A DNA stretch of 64,000 bases, taken from assembly GCA_963677655.1 (NCBI GenBank), contig OY782088.1. One strand, 5' to 3'. The position numbers and the translations under genes are program-made. The notes beneath the pieces are model-generated. The model searched no databases. It was not told the origin of the DNA and saw only the letters and a list, made by a program, of their open reading frames with translations. Positions 33,836 through 43,131 of this stretch are shown here, piece after piece. Each line of letters begins with the position of its first letter. The stretch's first letter is position 1. This stretch comes from Saccharicrinis sp963677655. Lineage in GTDB: Bacteria; Bacteroidota; Bacteroidia; Bacteroidales; Marinilabiliaceae.

Positions 33836-36550
33836 TTAGTTCATCTTCTTGATATTTGCTTGTGCTGCCGCAACTCTTGCAATTGGCACTCTAAACGGAG
33901 AGCATGAAACATAATTCATACCAACAGAATCACAAAATTCAACAGAACTTGGTTCACCACCATGTTCACCACAAATTCCAACCTTTAAATCAGGTTTTAC
34001 AGAACGTCCTTTTTTAGTTCCCATTTCTACTAATTGACCTACCCCTGTTTGATCAAGAACTTGGAATGGATCATTCTTTAATATCCCTTTCTCAAGGTAT
34101 ATAGGTAAAAATTTATTGGCATCATCACGAGAATAACCGAATGTCATTTGAGTCAAGTCATTGGTTCCAAAAGAGAAGAATTCAGCAACATCAGCAACTT
34201 GATCAGCAGTAAGTGCAGCCCGTGGAATCTCTATCATGGTTCCAAGCATATATTCAACAGAATCTCCTTTTTCTTCAAAAACCTTTTTTGCTGTTGTATG
34301 AATAATATTAGCCTGCAATTTCAATTCTTCTACAGTACCTATTAAAGGAACCATAATTTCAGGTTTGGTAATAATTCCTTTTGTTTTAAGATTTAAGGCA
34401 GCTTCAATAATAGCTCTTGCCTGCATCTCAGTGATTTCAGGATAAGTATTTCCTAAACGGCAACCTCTATGACCTAACATAGGATTAAATTCGGATAAAT
34501 CAGATACTTTAGTTTTAACTTCAGCTAAGCTAATTCCCATTTCTTTAGCCATTTCTTGCTGAGCTGCTTCTGTATGAGGAACAAATTCATGCAATGGTGG
34601 ATCTAATAATCGAATAGTAACTCCATAACCTTCCATTGCTTCAAGAATCCCTTCAAAATCACCTCTTTGGAAAGGTAATAATTTACCTAGAGCCGCACGT
34701 CTACCTTCTTCATCAGAAGACAAAATCATTTCACGAACGGTTTTAATTCTTTCTCCTTCAAAAAACATATGCTCTGTTCGACATAATCCAATTCCTTCTG
34801 CTCCAAATTCACGTGCAACTTTTGCATCTTTAGGAGTATCTGCATTTGTACGTACACTCATACGAGTATATTTAGATGCAAAATCCATAATTGAACCAAA
34901 ATCACCGTCTAAATCAGGTTGTCGAGTTTTAACTCTCCCTGCATAAACCTCTCCTGTTGATCCATTTAAAGAAATCCAATCCCCTTCCTTATAAGCAACT
35001 CCATCAATTCGTAAAACACGTTCTTTATAATCGATTTTTAATGCTCCAGCTCCAGAAACACAACATTTTCCCATACCTCTAGCAACTACTGCAGCGTGAG
35101 AAGTCATACCTCCACGAGCTGTCAATATACCTCTAGCAACTAACATTCCCTCTAAATCTTCAGGAGAAGTTTCTATACGTACAAGAATAGTTTCCGGATA
35201 CTTATTAGCTTCATCTGCAAAAAAGATAATTTGCCCTGACGCAGCACCAGGAGAAGCAGGTAAACCTTTTGCTAAAACTTGAGCCGTACCTATTGCTGCA
35301 GTATCAAAAACAGGGTGTAATAATTCATCTAACTTGTTTGGCTCAACACGCATCAAAGTTAATTTATCATCTATTATGCCTTCTCGATACAGATCCATTG
35401 CAATTTTCACCATTGCAGCACCTGTTCTTTTCCCATTTCTGGTTTGTAACAACCATAATTTTCCATCCTGAACTGTAAATTCAAGATCCTGCATATCTTT
35501 ATAGTGACTTTCCAGCTTTTCCTGAACGTCATTTAGCTGTTTATATACTTCAGGCATTGCCTCTTCTAAAGAAGGATACATATCTACTCGATCCTCTTCA
35601 GTCACGGCTTGTAACTTTGCCCACCTAATTGATCCTTCTTTGGTTATTTGCTGAGGAGTTCTAATTCCTGCAACAACATCTTCTCCTTGTGCATTTATTA
35701 AATATTCCCCATTAAATAAATTTTCACCAGTAGCAGCATCTCTGGTAAAGGCAACACCTGTAGCAGATTTATCTCCCATATTACCAAATACCATTGCCTG
35801 AACATTTACTGCCGTCCCCCACTCATCAGGAATACCTTCCATTCTACGGTAAAGAATTGCTCTGTCATTATTCCAACTATTAAAAACCGCCATTATAGCA
35901 CCCCATAACTGTTCCCAGGCGCTTTCCGGAAAATCATGTCCTGTTTGTTCCTTAACAGCTTGCTTAAATAACAGCACTAATTCTTTTAAATCTTCAACCT
36001 CTAATTCTGTATCTAAATCAACTCCTTTCTTCTCTTTCACCTCTTCCATAATCCTTTCGAAAGGATCTATCTCCTCTTTAGAAACTGGTTTCATACCCAA
36101 CACCACATCACCATACATCTGAACAAATCTTCGGTATGAATCCCATGCAAAACGTTCATTTCCGGACTTAGCAGTAATACCCATCACTGATTCGTCATTC
36201 AAACCAAGGTTAAGAACAGTATCCATCATACCTGGCATAGAGGCCCTTGCTCCCGAACGCACTGATACTAATAAAGGGTTTGTTTTATCACCAAAAGAAG
36301 TTCCTGTTAATTCTTCGATATTTTTAATTGCAGCTTCCACCTCCGGCTTCAATAAATCTACGACTACATCTTTACCTTTTTCATTATACTCGGTACATAC
36401 ATCTGTAGTTATTGTGAACCCTGGAGGAACAGGTACACCGATTAGATTCATTTCGGCCAGATTAGCCCCTTTACCTCCTAAAAGATTTTTCATATCTGCC
36501 TTACCTTCTGCTTTTCCATTTCCGAAGGTATAAACTCTTTTTACAGCCAT
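33836..36550 (-). CDS. ppdK: Pyruvate, phosphate dikinase
   Basis: PPDK interconverts pyruvate, ATP and phosphate with PEP, AMP and pyrophosphate. The 904-residue enzyme shows the N-terminal nucleotide domain start (KNLLGGKGANLAEMNLIG), SVRSGARASMPGMMDTVLN, and the phospho-His domain GGMTSHAAVVARGMGKCCVSG around residue 480. The C-terminal PEP barrel has GICGEHGGEPSSV and GMNYVSCSPFRVPIARVA. The length is typical. In anaerobic Bacteroidota it works with PFOR, also encoded in this window, at the PEP-pyruvate-acetyl-CoA node. The start is the ATG at 36548-36550. Confidence 0.97.
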   Translation of the reverse strand: MAVKRVYTFGNGKAEGKADMKNLLGGKGANLAEMNLIGVPVPPGFTITTDVCTEYNEKGKDVVVDLLKPEVEAAIKNIEELTGTSFGDKTNPLLVSVRSGARASMPGMMDTVLNLGLNDESVMGITAKSGNERFAWDSYRRFVQMYGDVVLGMKPVSKEEIDPFERIMEEVKEKKGVDLDTELEVEDLKELVLLFKQAVKEQTGHDFPESAWEQLWGAIMAVFNSWNNDRAILYRRMEGIPDEWGTAVNVQAMVFGNMGDKSATGVAFTRDAATGENLFNGEYLINAQGEDVVAGIRTPQQITKEGSIRWAKLQAVTEEDRVDMYPSLEEAMPEVYKQLNDVQEKLESHYKDMQDLEFTVQDGKLWLLQTRNGKRTGAAMVKIAMDLYREGIIDDKLTLMRVEPNKLDELLHPVFDTAAIGTAQVLAKGLPASPGAASGQIIFFADEANKYPETILVRIETSPEDLEGMLVARGILTARGGMTSHAAVVARGMGKCCVSGAGALKIDYKERVLRIDGVAYKEGDWISLNGSTGEVYAGRVKTRQPDLDGDFGSIMDFASKYTRMSVRTNADTPKDAKVAREFGAEGIGLCRTEHMFFEGERIKTVREMILSSDEEGRRAALGKLLPFQRGDFEGILEAMEGYGVTIRLLDPPLHEFVPHTEAAQQEMAKEMGISLAEVKTKVSDLSEFNPMLGHRGCRLGNTYPEITEMQARAIIEAALNLKTKGIITKPEIMVPLIGTVEELKLQANIIHTTAKKVFEEKGDSVEYMLGTMIEIPRAALTADQVADVAEFFSFGTNDLTQMTFGYSRDDANKFLPIYLEKGILKNDPFQVLDQTGVGQLVEMGTKKGRSVKPDLKVGICGEHGGEPSSVEFCDSVGMNYVSCSPFRVPIARVAAAQANIKKMN

Positions 36551-36692
36551 AATTAAGGAATTTTAAAGTTAGAATTTTTTGAATTTTGGGATAATTCATT
36601 TTACTATGCTAATAAAGAAACACATTTTTTTTCAGAATTAAAACAGAGAAACCTTAAAATCTAATCCTAAATCACACATTTTTGCAATAAAA

Positions 36693-36715
36693 AAGAGTGG
36701 CTTTAAACCACTCTT
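36693..36715 (-). terminator. Terminator of the DHOD-like gene
   Basis: On the minus strand AAGAGTGG pairs with CCACTCTT across 7 bases and is followed by TTTTATTGC. Confidence 0.9.
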
Positions 36716-36727
36716 CCTTATCTCATT

Positions 36728-37735
36728 TTACACGCTGTATTCTTTCAATATTTTTTTCTTTTTCATTAAATAATCAACATATTGAGCCCGCTCATAAGCG
36801 TATGGTTCCTTAAGGTTATTTTTGGACAATTTACCTTTAAAATAAGAAATAGATTCATAGCCTTTATTTTTCATCCAAACAGATAAATTCTCTAGAATTG
36901 TTGTTATTTCTCTAACTCCTTTTTTATATAACACACTCACAACCTGAGCGGCATCCGCTCCTGCAAGTAATAGAGAAATAAGATCTTCTGCATCGTGAAT
37001 TCCATTTGTAGCACAAAGTGAACTATGAATATTGCCAGATAATAAACCTGTATATCTAAGAGATAGCCTATTGTCGTTTTTACTACTTAGATTGTATGGC
37101 ATTTTTAACTCTTCAGATTCGATATCAATATCTGGTTGAAATAATCTATTAAATAACACTACTCCATTAACACCTGTTACATCTAACTGTCTTATGAAAT
37201 TTAAAGGGTTAGAATAAAATGGACTTAATTTTATACTAACAGGTATTTTAATCGCAGACTTGACTTTTTTAAGAATATCAACCTGCACTTTTTCTATATC
37301 TTGACCTGACTTACTCTCAACAGATACAGAATTATAAAAATTCAATTCGATTCCATCAACACCAGTTTGTTCAATGTACTTTGCATACTCCACCCAACTT
37401 ACATCGTACACACAATTTAAGCTTGCTATCACTGGTATAGAAACAGATTCTTTTAAATCCTTTAATTTCATCAAAAAGGCTTTGGGTCCACTATGAACAA
37501 TTGAAGGAAACAGGGTTATCATTTCAGCATTTCGATCGTCAAATTCATGCAAATCATCATCTAATTCCGCGGCTTCTAAATGTATCTGTTCTTCAAACAG
37601 AGATTTATATACAATAGCAGCAGCACCTGCTTCTTCCATTTTTTTTACCATATTGATGTCTGCTGTCATTTCGCAAGCACCAACAATAAGAGGATTTTTT
37701 AATTCAATCCCCATGTAAGTTGTTTTTAGATCCAT
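36728..37735 (-). CDS. Dihydroorotate dehydrogenase-like FMN protein
   Basis: The 335-residue TIM-barrel protein belongs to the DHOD family: MDLKTTYMGIELKNPLIVG at the N-terminus, SIPVIASLNC, GVDGIELNFYNS at the FMN/substrate strand, PVSIKLSPF, and LLAGADAAQVVSVLYKKG at the phosphate-binding end. The usual substrate loop with NxSCPN is replaced by NFYNSV, and the catalytic Ser/Cys region is not conserved. It is thus a paralogue rather than PyrD. Such proteins are frequent in anaerobic Bacteroidota near pyruvate metabolism genes, and ppdK follows here on the same strand. The reaction is unknown. Confidence 0.8.
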   Translation of the reverse strand: MDLKTTYMGIELKNPLIVGACEMTADINMVKKMEEAGAAAIVYKSLFEEQIHLEAAELDDDLHEFDDRNAEMITLFPSIVHSGPKAFLMKLKDLKESVSIPVIASLNCVYDVSWVEYAKYIEQTGVDGIELNFYNSVSVESKSGQDIEKVQVDILKKVKSAIKIPVSIKLSPFYSNPLNFIRQLDVTGVNGVVLFNRLFQPDIDIESEELKMPYNLSSKNDNRLSLRYTGLLSGNIHSSLCATNGIHDAEDLISLLLAGADAAQVVSVLYKKGVREITTILENLSVWMKNKGYESISYFKGKLSKNNLKEPYAYERAQYVDYLMKKKKILKEYSV

Positions 37736-37784
37736 CGTTATATAAAAGTTAATTGGTTATTATTCTGGTATATAACATACAACA

Positions 37785-37800
37785 TTAAACAATTGTTTAA
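37785..37800. repeat. 16-bp perfect palindrome upstream of the DHOD-like gene
   Basis: TTAAACAATTGTTTAA is perfectly self-complementary and lies 50 bp before the DHOD-like ATG, in the promoter position. It is a candidate operator; the regulator is unknown. Confidence 0.45.
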
Positions 37801-38174
37801 ATAACCTTTCTAATAATGACCTGATATGATTAAATATTTAATGAGTTCTCCCTAAACCCAGAAAATAAAGATGATAATAGAATATATCTTTAATGATTAC
37901 CCTTATAATAATCTAATTAATATAGATTTCTATTTAAAATTATGTTTTTCAATATAACTGTATTAAATTCACTTACAACACCTTAATGGGACATGATAAT
38001 TTACACAGACATAAATTGCATACATTTTAAAATGTAGCCATCTAACATCGACTATTTTAAGTTTACGTTATATTTTCATTACCTCTATCTCTCTTTTATT
38101 GAATTTTACTTTTCAATCACTCCGTTCAAATGTGTCAATATTTTTAATTTCAAAATCTTTCCGTAACATTTTGA

Positions 38175-38182
38175 TATATTTG
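38175..38182 (+). promoter_or_regulatory. -7 element of the polysaccharide export operon
   Basis: TATATTTG matches TAnnTTTG 33 bp before the first ATG. A -33 TTTG is not present at normal spacing, so an activator may be needed. Confidence 0.5.
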
Positions 38183-38215
38183 CCGTATCTGAGGACTACC
38201 ATACACAAATAATAG

Positions 38216-39880
38216 ATGAACTACTATATATTAACCATATCAAAGATATACATTAGTCTTTGTTTATTGTTGTTGATAAATTGCATCAACTGCAATTCAC
38301 AAACACTAATCAAAGACAGGTCTAACAGCATTGAAAAAGATAGAGATGTTGATTCTAAATTGCTTGATTCTATTAATTCTACAACTAATAGCAAAACTTT
38401 ATCTGACCTCTCTTTATTAAATCAATTAAAATATGAAAAGCACGATTCGGCATCATATATTGTGATCACCAAAATTGACACCACAAAAGATGAGGGCAGA
38501 TTAATTTTGAATATTCTAAAGAACTCAACTGAAATTTTTATTGACAACTTTAAAATCCTAAATAGGGAAGAAATTTCAGATACTTTAGCTGTAATTAATA
38601 AAATAAAAGCAAGACATAAACTTTGTGATGGATGTATAAAAATTGCAAAGGATTATTCAAATAATTCTGACATTAGAAAAACTCTTTTTTCAAAACCGCT
38701 TAATGTAAAAAACATTAGTGATTACTACAATATTGACTACAATTCTCTTTCAAAACTTATTGAAGAAACCAAAGAAGGAAAAAAATCTAATAAAGTAACT
38801 GTAGTAAAAGGGTATAGTCCTTTTTCAAACGAATATCAAAAGTTTATAGTTTTTGCAGATTCTGTAAAAGAAACTGAAACAAAAAAACTAAAGCCTGAAG
38901 TAGCAAACAATGACTTTAAAACTTTTGCACAAAACAATAACGTGTCAAATAGTAAAAACAATAAAGAAGATCAGCTTTACCCTCTTGATTTTATTAAAAA
39001 CTTTGATAGGGAATCCTTAAAAAAGTATTGGAATATGTATCAAAATCAAGATAGAGAAATTGATATGATGGTTTCCAAATCCAATATTATTTCAGACAGT
39101 ATTGAAACACCTCGAAATATTAGCATAACACTAAGCAATATTTCACACCCAAAAACCAAAGAAGTTTTATCCAATGAAAGTTCAGAGTCCGTTATTATGA
39201 TTGATGATAATAAAAATCAACAACCTTTACTGAGTTCAGGAACTATAAAAAAGTCTGATGTAATAGAGAAAACAAAAGCATCTAATAACATACCATCTAG
39301 ATCAATTGAAGCAGACTCTGAAATTGACAATAATACATACTATTATGTTCAAATTGCAGCTAGCAGAACTCCTATTTCAGAACCTTTACTAAATACAATA
39401 TATAAAGGGCATGATTCAATTACAATAAAACAAGAAGAAGGCTGGTATAAATATCAATATGGAAAAACTACCAATTATGAACATGCACAAAACCTTGTTA
39501 AAAAATCAAATGTAGCTGGAGCTTTTGTTACTGCGTATAAGAACAATCAAAAACAAGTATTGTGGCAAGCTATAAACTCAAAAAATATATCAAGCACAGT
39601 TTCTAAATTAGTTTTTGTGATTCAAGTTTCTGCAAACTCAAAGCCTATCAATATTGAACAAAGAGCACAATTACAAAATAAGGCCGGAGGATTTGTAAGA
39701 GAGATACAAGAAGATGGTTGGTATAAATATCAGTATATAGTAGGTTCTTCTTATAAAGATGCATTATTAAAATGGAAGAAAATAGGTACAAAAACTTCAT
39801 TTTTGGTGGCTTATTTTGATGGTGAAAAAATACCTATGTCAAATGCAATAAAGAAATATAACGAAAATAAAAATAAATAA
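38216..39880 (+). CDS. Envelope protein with two C-terminal SPOR-like repeats
   Basis: The 554-residue protein starts with a signal sequence (ISLCLLLLINCINCNSQ, residues 12-28) that could be cut as a plain or a lipoprotein signal. The middle is a long Lys/Asn/Ser-rich region without a recognised domain. The end has two related SPOR-like units: about 375-455 (YYVQIAASRTPISEP ... EEGWYKYQYGKTTNYEHA) and about 467-545 (FVIQVSANSKPINIE ... EDGWYKYQYIVGSSYKDA). SPOR domains bind denuded peptidoglycan. It is the first gene of the operon, 2 bp before the Wza-like gene, which suggests a role in anchoring or siting the export machine. Confidence 0.7.
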   Translation: MNYYILTISKIYISLCLLLLINCINCNSQTLIKDRSNSIEKDRDVDSKLLDSINSTTNSKTLSDLSLLNQLKYEKHDSASYIVITKIDTTKDEGRLILNILKNSTEIFIDNFKILNREEISDTLAVINKIKARHKLCDGCIKIAKDYSNNSDIRKTLFSKPLNVKNISDYYNIDYNSLSKLIEETKEGKKSNKVTVVKGYSPFSNEYQKFIVFADSVKETETKKLKPEVANNDFKTFAQNNNVSNSKNNKEDQLYPLDFIKNFDRESLKKYWNMYQNQDREIDMMVSKSNIISDSIETPRNISITLSNISHPKTKEVLSNESSESVIMIDDNKNQQPLLSSGTIKKSDVIEKTKASNNIPSRSIEADSEIDNNTYYYVQIAASRTPISEPLLNTIYKGHDSITIKQEEGWYKYQYGKTTNYEHAQNLVKKSNVAGAFVTAYKNNQKQVLWQAINSKNISSTVSKLVFVIQVSANSKPINIEQRAQLQNKAGGFVREIQEDGWYKYQYIVGSSYKDALLKWKKIGTKTSFLVAYFDGEKIPMSNAIKKYNENKNK

Positions 39881-39882
39881 TT

Positions 39883-40662
39883 ATGAAAAAACTCTTAACG
39901 AGGAACATAACTAAAATATTTATAGGTTTGGTCCTGATCATGTGTAATTCATCATGTGTCAACTTAAAAAAAACATTATTACTAAAAGAAACAACAATTA
40001 CTGATTACTCATCAGAGATTGTAAATAGTAAAGACAATGATTACATTATCAATAATGGAGATCATTTATATATTAAGGTTTTTAGTACAGATCCTCAAAC
40101 AAGTAGATACTTTCAAACCGATTTTCCTGAAGTAATGAATTCTTCTTATATATACATTAATTCATACAAAGTAGATAACGAAGGTTTTGTTAGTTACTCT
40201 TTCACAGGGAAAACAAAAGTTAAGGGTTTAACTATAAACGAAGCACAAGAAGCCATTAAACAAAATTTAAACGAATATTTTAAAGACGTTAATGTATACG
40301 TTAAACTAGTTAATTTTAACATTTCGATACTTGGTGAAGTTAAACAACCGGGAACATACACAATTGAAAATGATCATATCACAATACTACAAGCCTTAGG
40401 TCTAGCTGGTGGTATTACTGAATTTAGTAAAGCTAATGAAGTAGTGTTAGTTAGAAAAAGCGCCAATGGAAACATTGTAAAACACATTGACCTAACTGAC
40501 AATGGTATTTTACAATCAGAGTATTTATACCTTTTACCCGATGATGTTGTATATATCGCACCTAGAAGTACTAAGTCTTTTACATTTAGCAAATTCCCAT
40601 ATCAAGTAATATTAGGAATTCTATCTATGACTTTTTCAATATTAGCTTTAACAACTAAATAA
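39883..40662 (+). CDS. Wza-like polysaccharide export lipoprotein
   Basis: The 259-residue protein has a lipobox (IMCNSSC, Cys near residue 25). A Poly_export domain follows (NDYIINNGDHLYIKVF, about residues 50-140), then an SLBB domain (ISILGEVKQPGTYTIENDHI, about 155-225) and a C-terminal hydrophobic helix (VILGILSMTFSILAL). Wza-type proteins form the outer-membrane channel for exopolysaccharide or capsule. It lies between the SPOR-like gene and the Wzc-like kinase gene with almost no spacing, so the three are one transcript. Confidence 0.9.
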   Translation: MKKLLTRNITKIFIGLVLIMCNSSCVNLKKTLLLKETTITDYSSEIVNSKDNDYIINNGDHLYIKVFSTDPQTSRYFQTDFPEVMNSSYIYINSYKVDNEGFVSYSFTGKTKVKGLTINEAQEAIKQNLNEYFKDVNVYVKLVNFNISILGEVKQPGTYTIENDHITILQALGLAGGITEFSKANEVVLVRKSANGNIVKHIDLTDNGILQSEYLYLLPDDVVYIAPRSTKSFTFSKFPYQVILGILSMTFSILALTTK

Positions 40663-40674
40663 CAACTAGTAGTT

Positions 40675-43080
40675 TTGAATAACAACACAAATTTAGAACA
40701 ACTTATTGATCTGATTGAGGATTCTAATAAAAATACACCTGAATTTTACCTTGGTTTATTTTTTAAAGGATTAAAATACTGGCCTATTTTAATCCTGTCC
40801 TTAGTTGTATCAGTGGGTATGGCGTATTATAAAATATGCACTACACCCAAATCTTATGAGGTCAATACATCTATTTTAATTCAAAACGAAAATGAAATAA
40901 ATCCCATCCCCATATTAGAATTGGGAGATATGGGAAGATCATCTGTAAAAATTAAGAATGAAATAGGAATACTTCATTCATATGAATTAATCAGCAGAGT
41001 TATATCCAAACTTAATCTTGAAGTTTCTGTTTATGAAGAAGGTAAATATTTATATAATAGAATTTATCCTTACACATCTTTCGCAATAAAATTTGATCCA
41101 ACTTCACCACAACAAATCAATCATGAGTTTAGCTTAACTTTTATAACCGACTCTACAGTACATATTAAATCCACTGACCCATCAAGTATTTCATATCTAT
41201 ATACAGAACATAAAACATTGGGTTTAAATCAGGAATTTTACTTAGATACAATAGTCAAGATTAACCAACCTCTTGTAAGCGAATTTTATAATTTCACAAT
41301 TACTAAAAACACATACACTCCTATTCCAGAAAACACAAACTATATTTTTAAGTTTGAATCATACAGCCAATTAGTTGAGAAATTTAATAAGTTTGAAGTA
41401 CTTGAGGACAAATCATCCTCCATAATAAAATTAATATTAAGAACAGATAATAAATTTCTTGGTGTTACTTTTTTGAATACACTCTCACAGGAGTATTTAT
41501 ATAAAGGCGTTGAAAGAAAAAATAGAATTGCTGCAAACACAATAAAATTTATTGATTCACAAATATCTGACATTCATAAATCACTATTTGAATCAGAAAA
41601 AACTATTCAATCATTTATTCACTCAAAGGGTGGAGTAGACATTGACTATAAAACAAACTATATATACGAACGTTTAGGTAGCCTTGAAGAACAACTTTCT
41701 CAAATTCAGGTTCAATTTAAATATTATACATACCTAGAGGATTATTTGAAAGAGAATGAATCACTGGATGAAGTTGTTCCTCCGTCTTCTCTTGCTATAG
41801 AAAATCCATATTTAAACGAATTACTTAATCAATTAAACCAATCTTTATTTGAATACGAGGAAATAAAAAGTCGAACATATCAAGAAACTCCTTTATTAAC
41901 ATCAACCAGATTAAAAAGTAGTAATTTAAAAAGGACTATCATAGAAACGGTTGTTGCAGCTAAAAATAACTTAAACCATGAAAAGGCTGATTTAAACGAG
42001 AGAATATCTGAAATAAAAGAAGAACTAAACTACCTACCTAAGGATCAACAAGAATTTATTTCATTACAGCGAAAGTATAATATTAACGAAGAATTATATA
42101 CTTATTTGTTAACCAAAAGGGCTGAAATGGAAATAATGAAAGCCTCAAATATTCCAACAAATGAAGTTTTAGACTTGGCTCATAATGATTTGTCAAAATT
42201 AGTAGAACCAATACCTCTGAAAATACTAATTATACATTTAGCAATAGGTATTATTGGAGCTTTTACTATTATGTTTCTTCTACTGTATTTCAATGATAAG
42301 GTATATGGAAATAAAGATATTGAGAGAATTACAAACTTCCCTATCATTGGCCATATTCTTAATAATAAATATGACTCCAATTTTATAGTAAATGAAAAAC
42401 CTCAATCTTTAATTTCAGAGTCATTCAGGTCACTTAGAACTAATTATAGTTTTATGTCTGACTCTAAAAAATCAGGTAATACTATTTTAATCACGTCTAA
42501 TAACATTGCTGAAGGAAAAAGTTTTATTTCATTAAACTTAGCTGCTAGCTTTGCCCAAAAAGGTAGTAAAACAGTTATTGTAGGATATGACCTTCGTAAA
42601 CCAAAAATTCATGATTATCTCGATTATGAAAAAAACGACAAAGGACTATCTCTTTTTTATACTAATAATTGCAGTACTAAAGAATTAATTCATAAAACAA
42701 AACAGGAAAATTTATTTTACGTTCCTACAGGTCCAATTCCACCGAATCCATCTGAATTATTATCAAGGAAGAGTAAGAATGATGAACTTTTTTCTTATTT
42801 AAAAAATGAGTTTGATATTATTATTTTAGACACTTCTCCTCTGGGAAGAGTTTCCGACGCGTTGCTATTGTTAGACTATACAGATATCAATCTACTTATT
42901 GTTAGACACGATAAAACCAGAATACGTCATGTATCACATTTACTAAATGAAATTAACAAAAAAGACATCAAAAACTGTGGTATTGTAATTAACGACATCC
43001 AGGTTAAATCAAACAGATTTGGATATGGTCGTGGGTATGGATATGGCTACGGGTATGGTTACGGGTACGAAAAAAATTAA
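40675..43080 (+). CDS. Wzc-like polysaccharide co-polymerase / tyrosine kinase
   Basis: The 801-residue inner-membrane protein has a Wzz domain with flanking helices (WPILILSLVVSVGMAYY near residue 40; IHLAIGIIGAFTIMFLLLYF near 525) and a periplasmic coiled-coil between them. A cytoplasmic BY-kinase domain follows: Walker A ILITSNNIAEGKSFIS (Lys near 615), A' VIVGYDLRKPKIH, and Walker B IIILDTSPLG. The tail is a Tyr cluster of seven GY units (GYGRGYGYGYGYGYGYGYEKN spans it), the usual autophosphorylation site. The canonical GEGKS is AEGKS here. The first codon is TTG, 12 bp after the Wza stop; no ATG is available before residue 60. It works with Wza in chain-length control and export. Confidence 0.88.
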   Translation: MNNNTNLEQLIDLIEDSNKNTPEFYLGLFFKGLKYWPILILSLVVSVGMAYYKICTTPKSYEVNTSILIQNENEINPIPILELGDMGRSSVKIKNEIGILHSYELISRVISKLNLEVSVYEEGKYLYNRIYPYTSFAIKFDPTSPQQINHEFSLTFITDSTVHIKSTDPSSISYLYTEHKTLGLNQEFYLDTIVKINQPLVSEFYNFTITKNTYTPIPENTNYIFKFESYSQLVEKFNKFEVLEDKSSSIIKLILRTDNKFLGVTFLNTLSQEYLYKGVERKNRIAANTIKFIDSQISDIHKSLFESEKTIQSFIHSKGGVDIDYKTNYIYERLGSLEEQLSQIQVQFKYYTYLEDYLKENESLDEVVPPSSLAIENPYLNELLNQLNQSLFEYEEIKSRTYQETPLLTSTRLKSSNLKRTIIETVVAAKNNLNHEKADLNERISEIKEELNYLPKDQQEFISLQRKYNINEELYTYLLTKRAEMEIMKASNIPTNEVLDLAHNDLSKLVEPIPLKILIIHLAIGIIGAFTIMFLLLYFNDKVYGNKDIERITNFPIIGHILNNKYDSNFIVNEKPQSLISESFRSLRTNYSFMSDSKKSGNTILITSNNIAEGKSFISLNLAASFAQKGSKTVIVGYDLRKPKIHDYLDYEKNDKGLSLFYTNNCSTKELIHKTKQENLFYVPTGPIPPNPSELLSRKSKNDELFSYLKNEFDIIILDTSPLGRVSDALLLLDYTDINLLIVRHDKTRIRHVSHLLNEINKKDIKNCGIVINDIQVKSNRFGYGRGYGYGYGYGYGYEKN

Positions 43081-43110
43081 AGCGGTACAATAATGCACCG
43101 CTTTCAAATA
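43081..43110. terminator. Bidirectional terminator after the export operon
   Basis: AGCGGT (43081-43086) and ACCGCT (43097-43102) pair; a T-run follows on the minus strand after TTTAA and on the plus strand after TTCAAATA. The operon's stop codon overlaps its left edge. Confidence 0.7.
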
Positions 43111-43131
43111 TTTTTTTAAAGTTATTATTTA

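Larger units (their letters stand above)
37736..38215. other. Divergent intergenic region before the polysaccharide export operon
   Basis: These 480 bp hold no coding frame worth calling. They contain the 16-bp palindrome near the DHOD-like gene and a promoter box near the plus-strand operon. The middle part (about 37810-38150) is plain AT-rich sequence with no repeat or RNA gene that I could recognise. Confidence 0.5.

Noticed and set aside
43020..43075. Short tandem DNA repeat as a mobile or phase-variable element
   Set aside because: It encodes the GY-rich kinase tail with varied third bases, so selection on protein is the simpler explanation.
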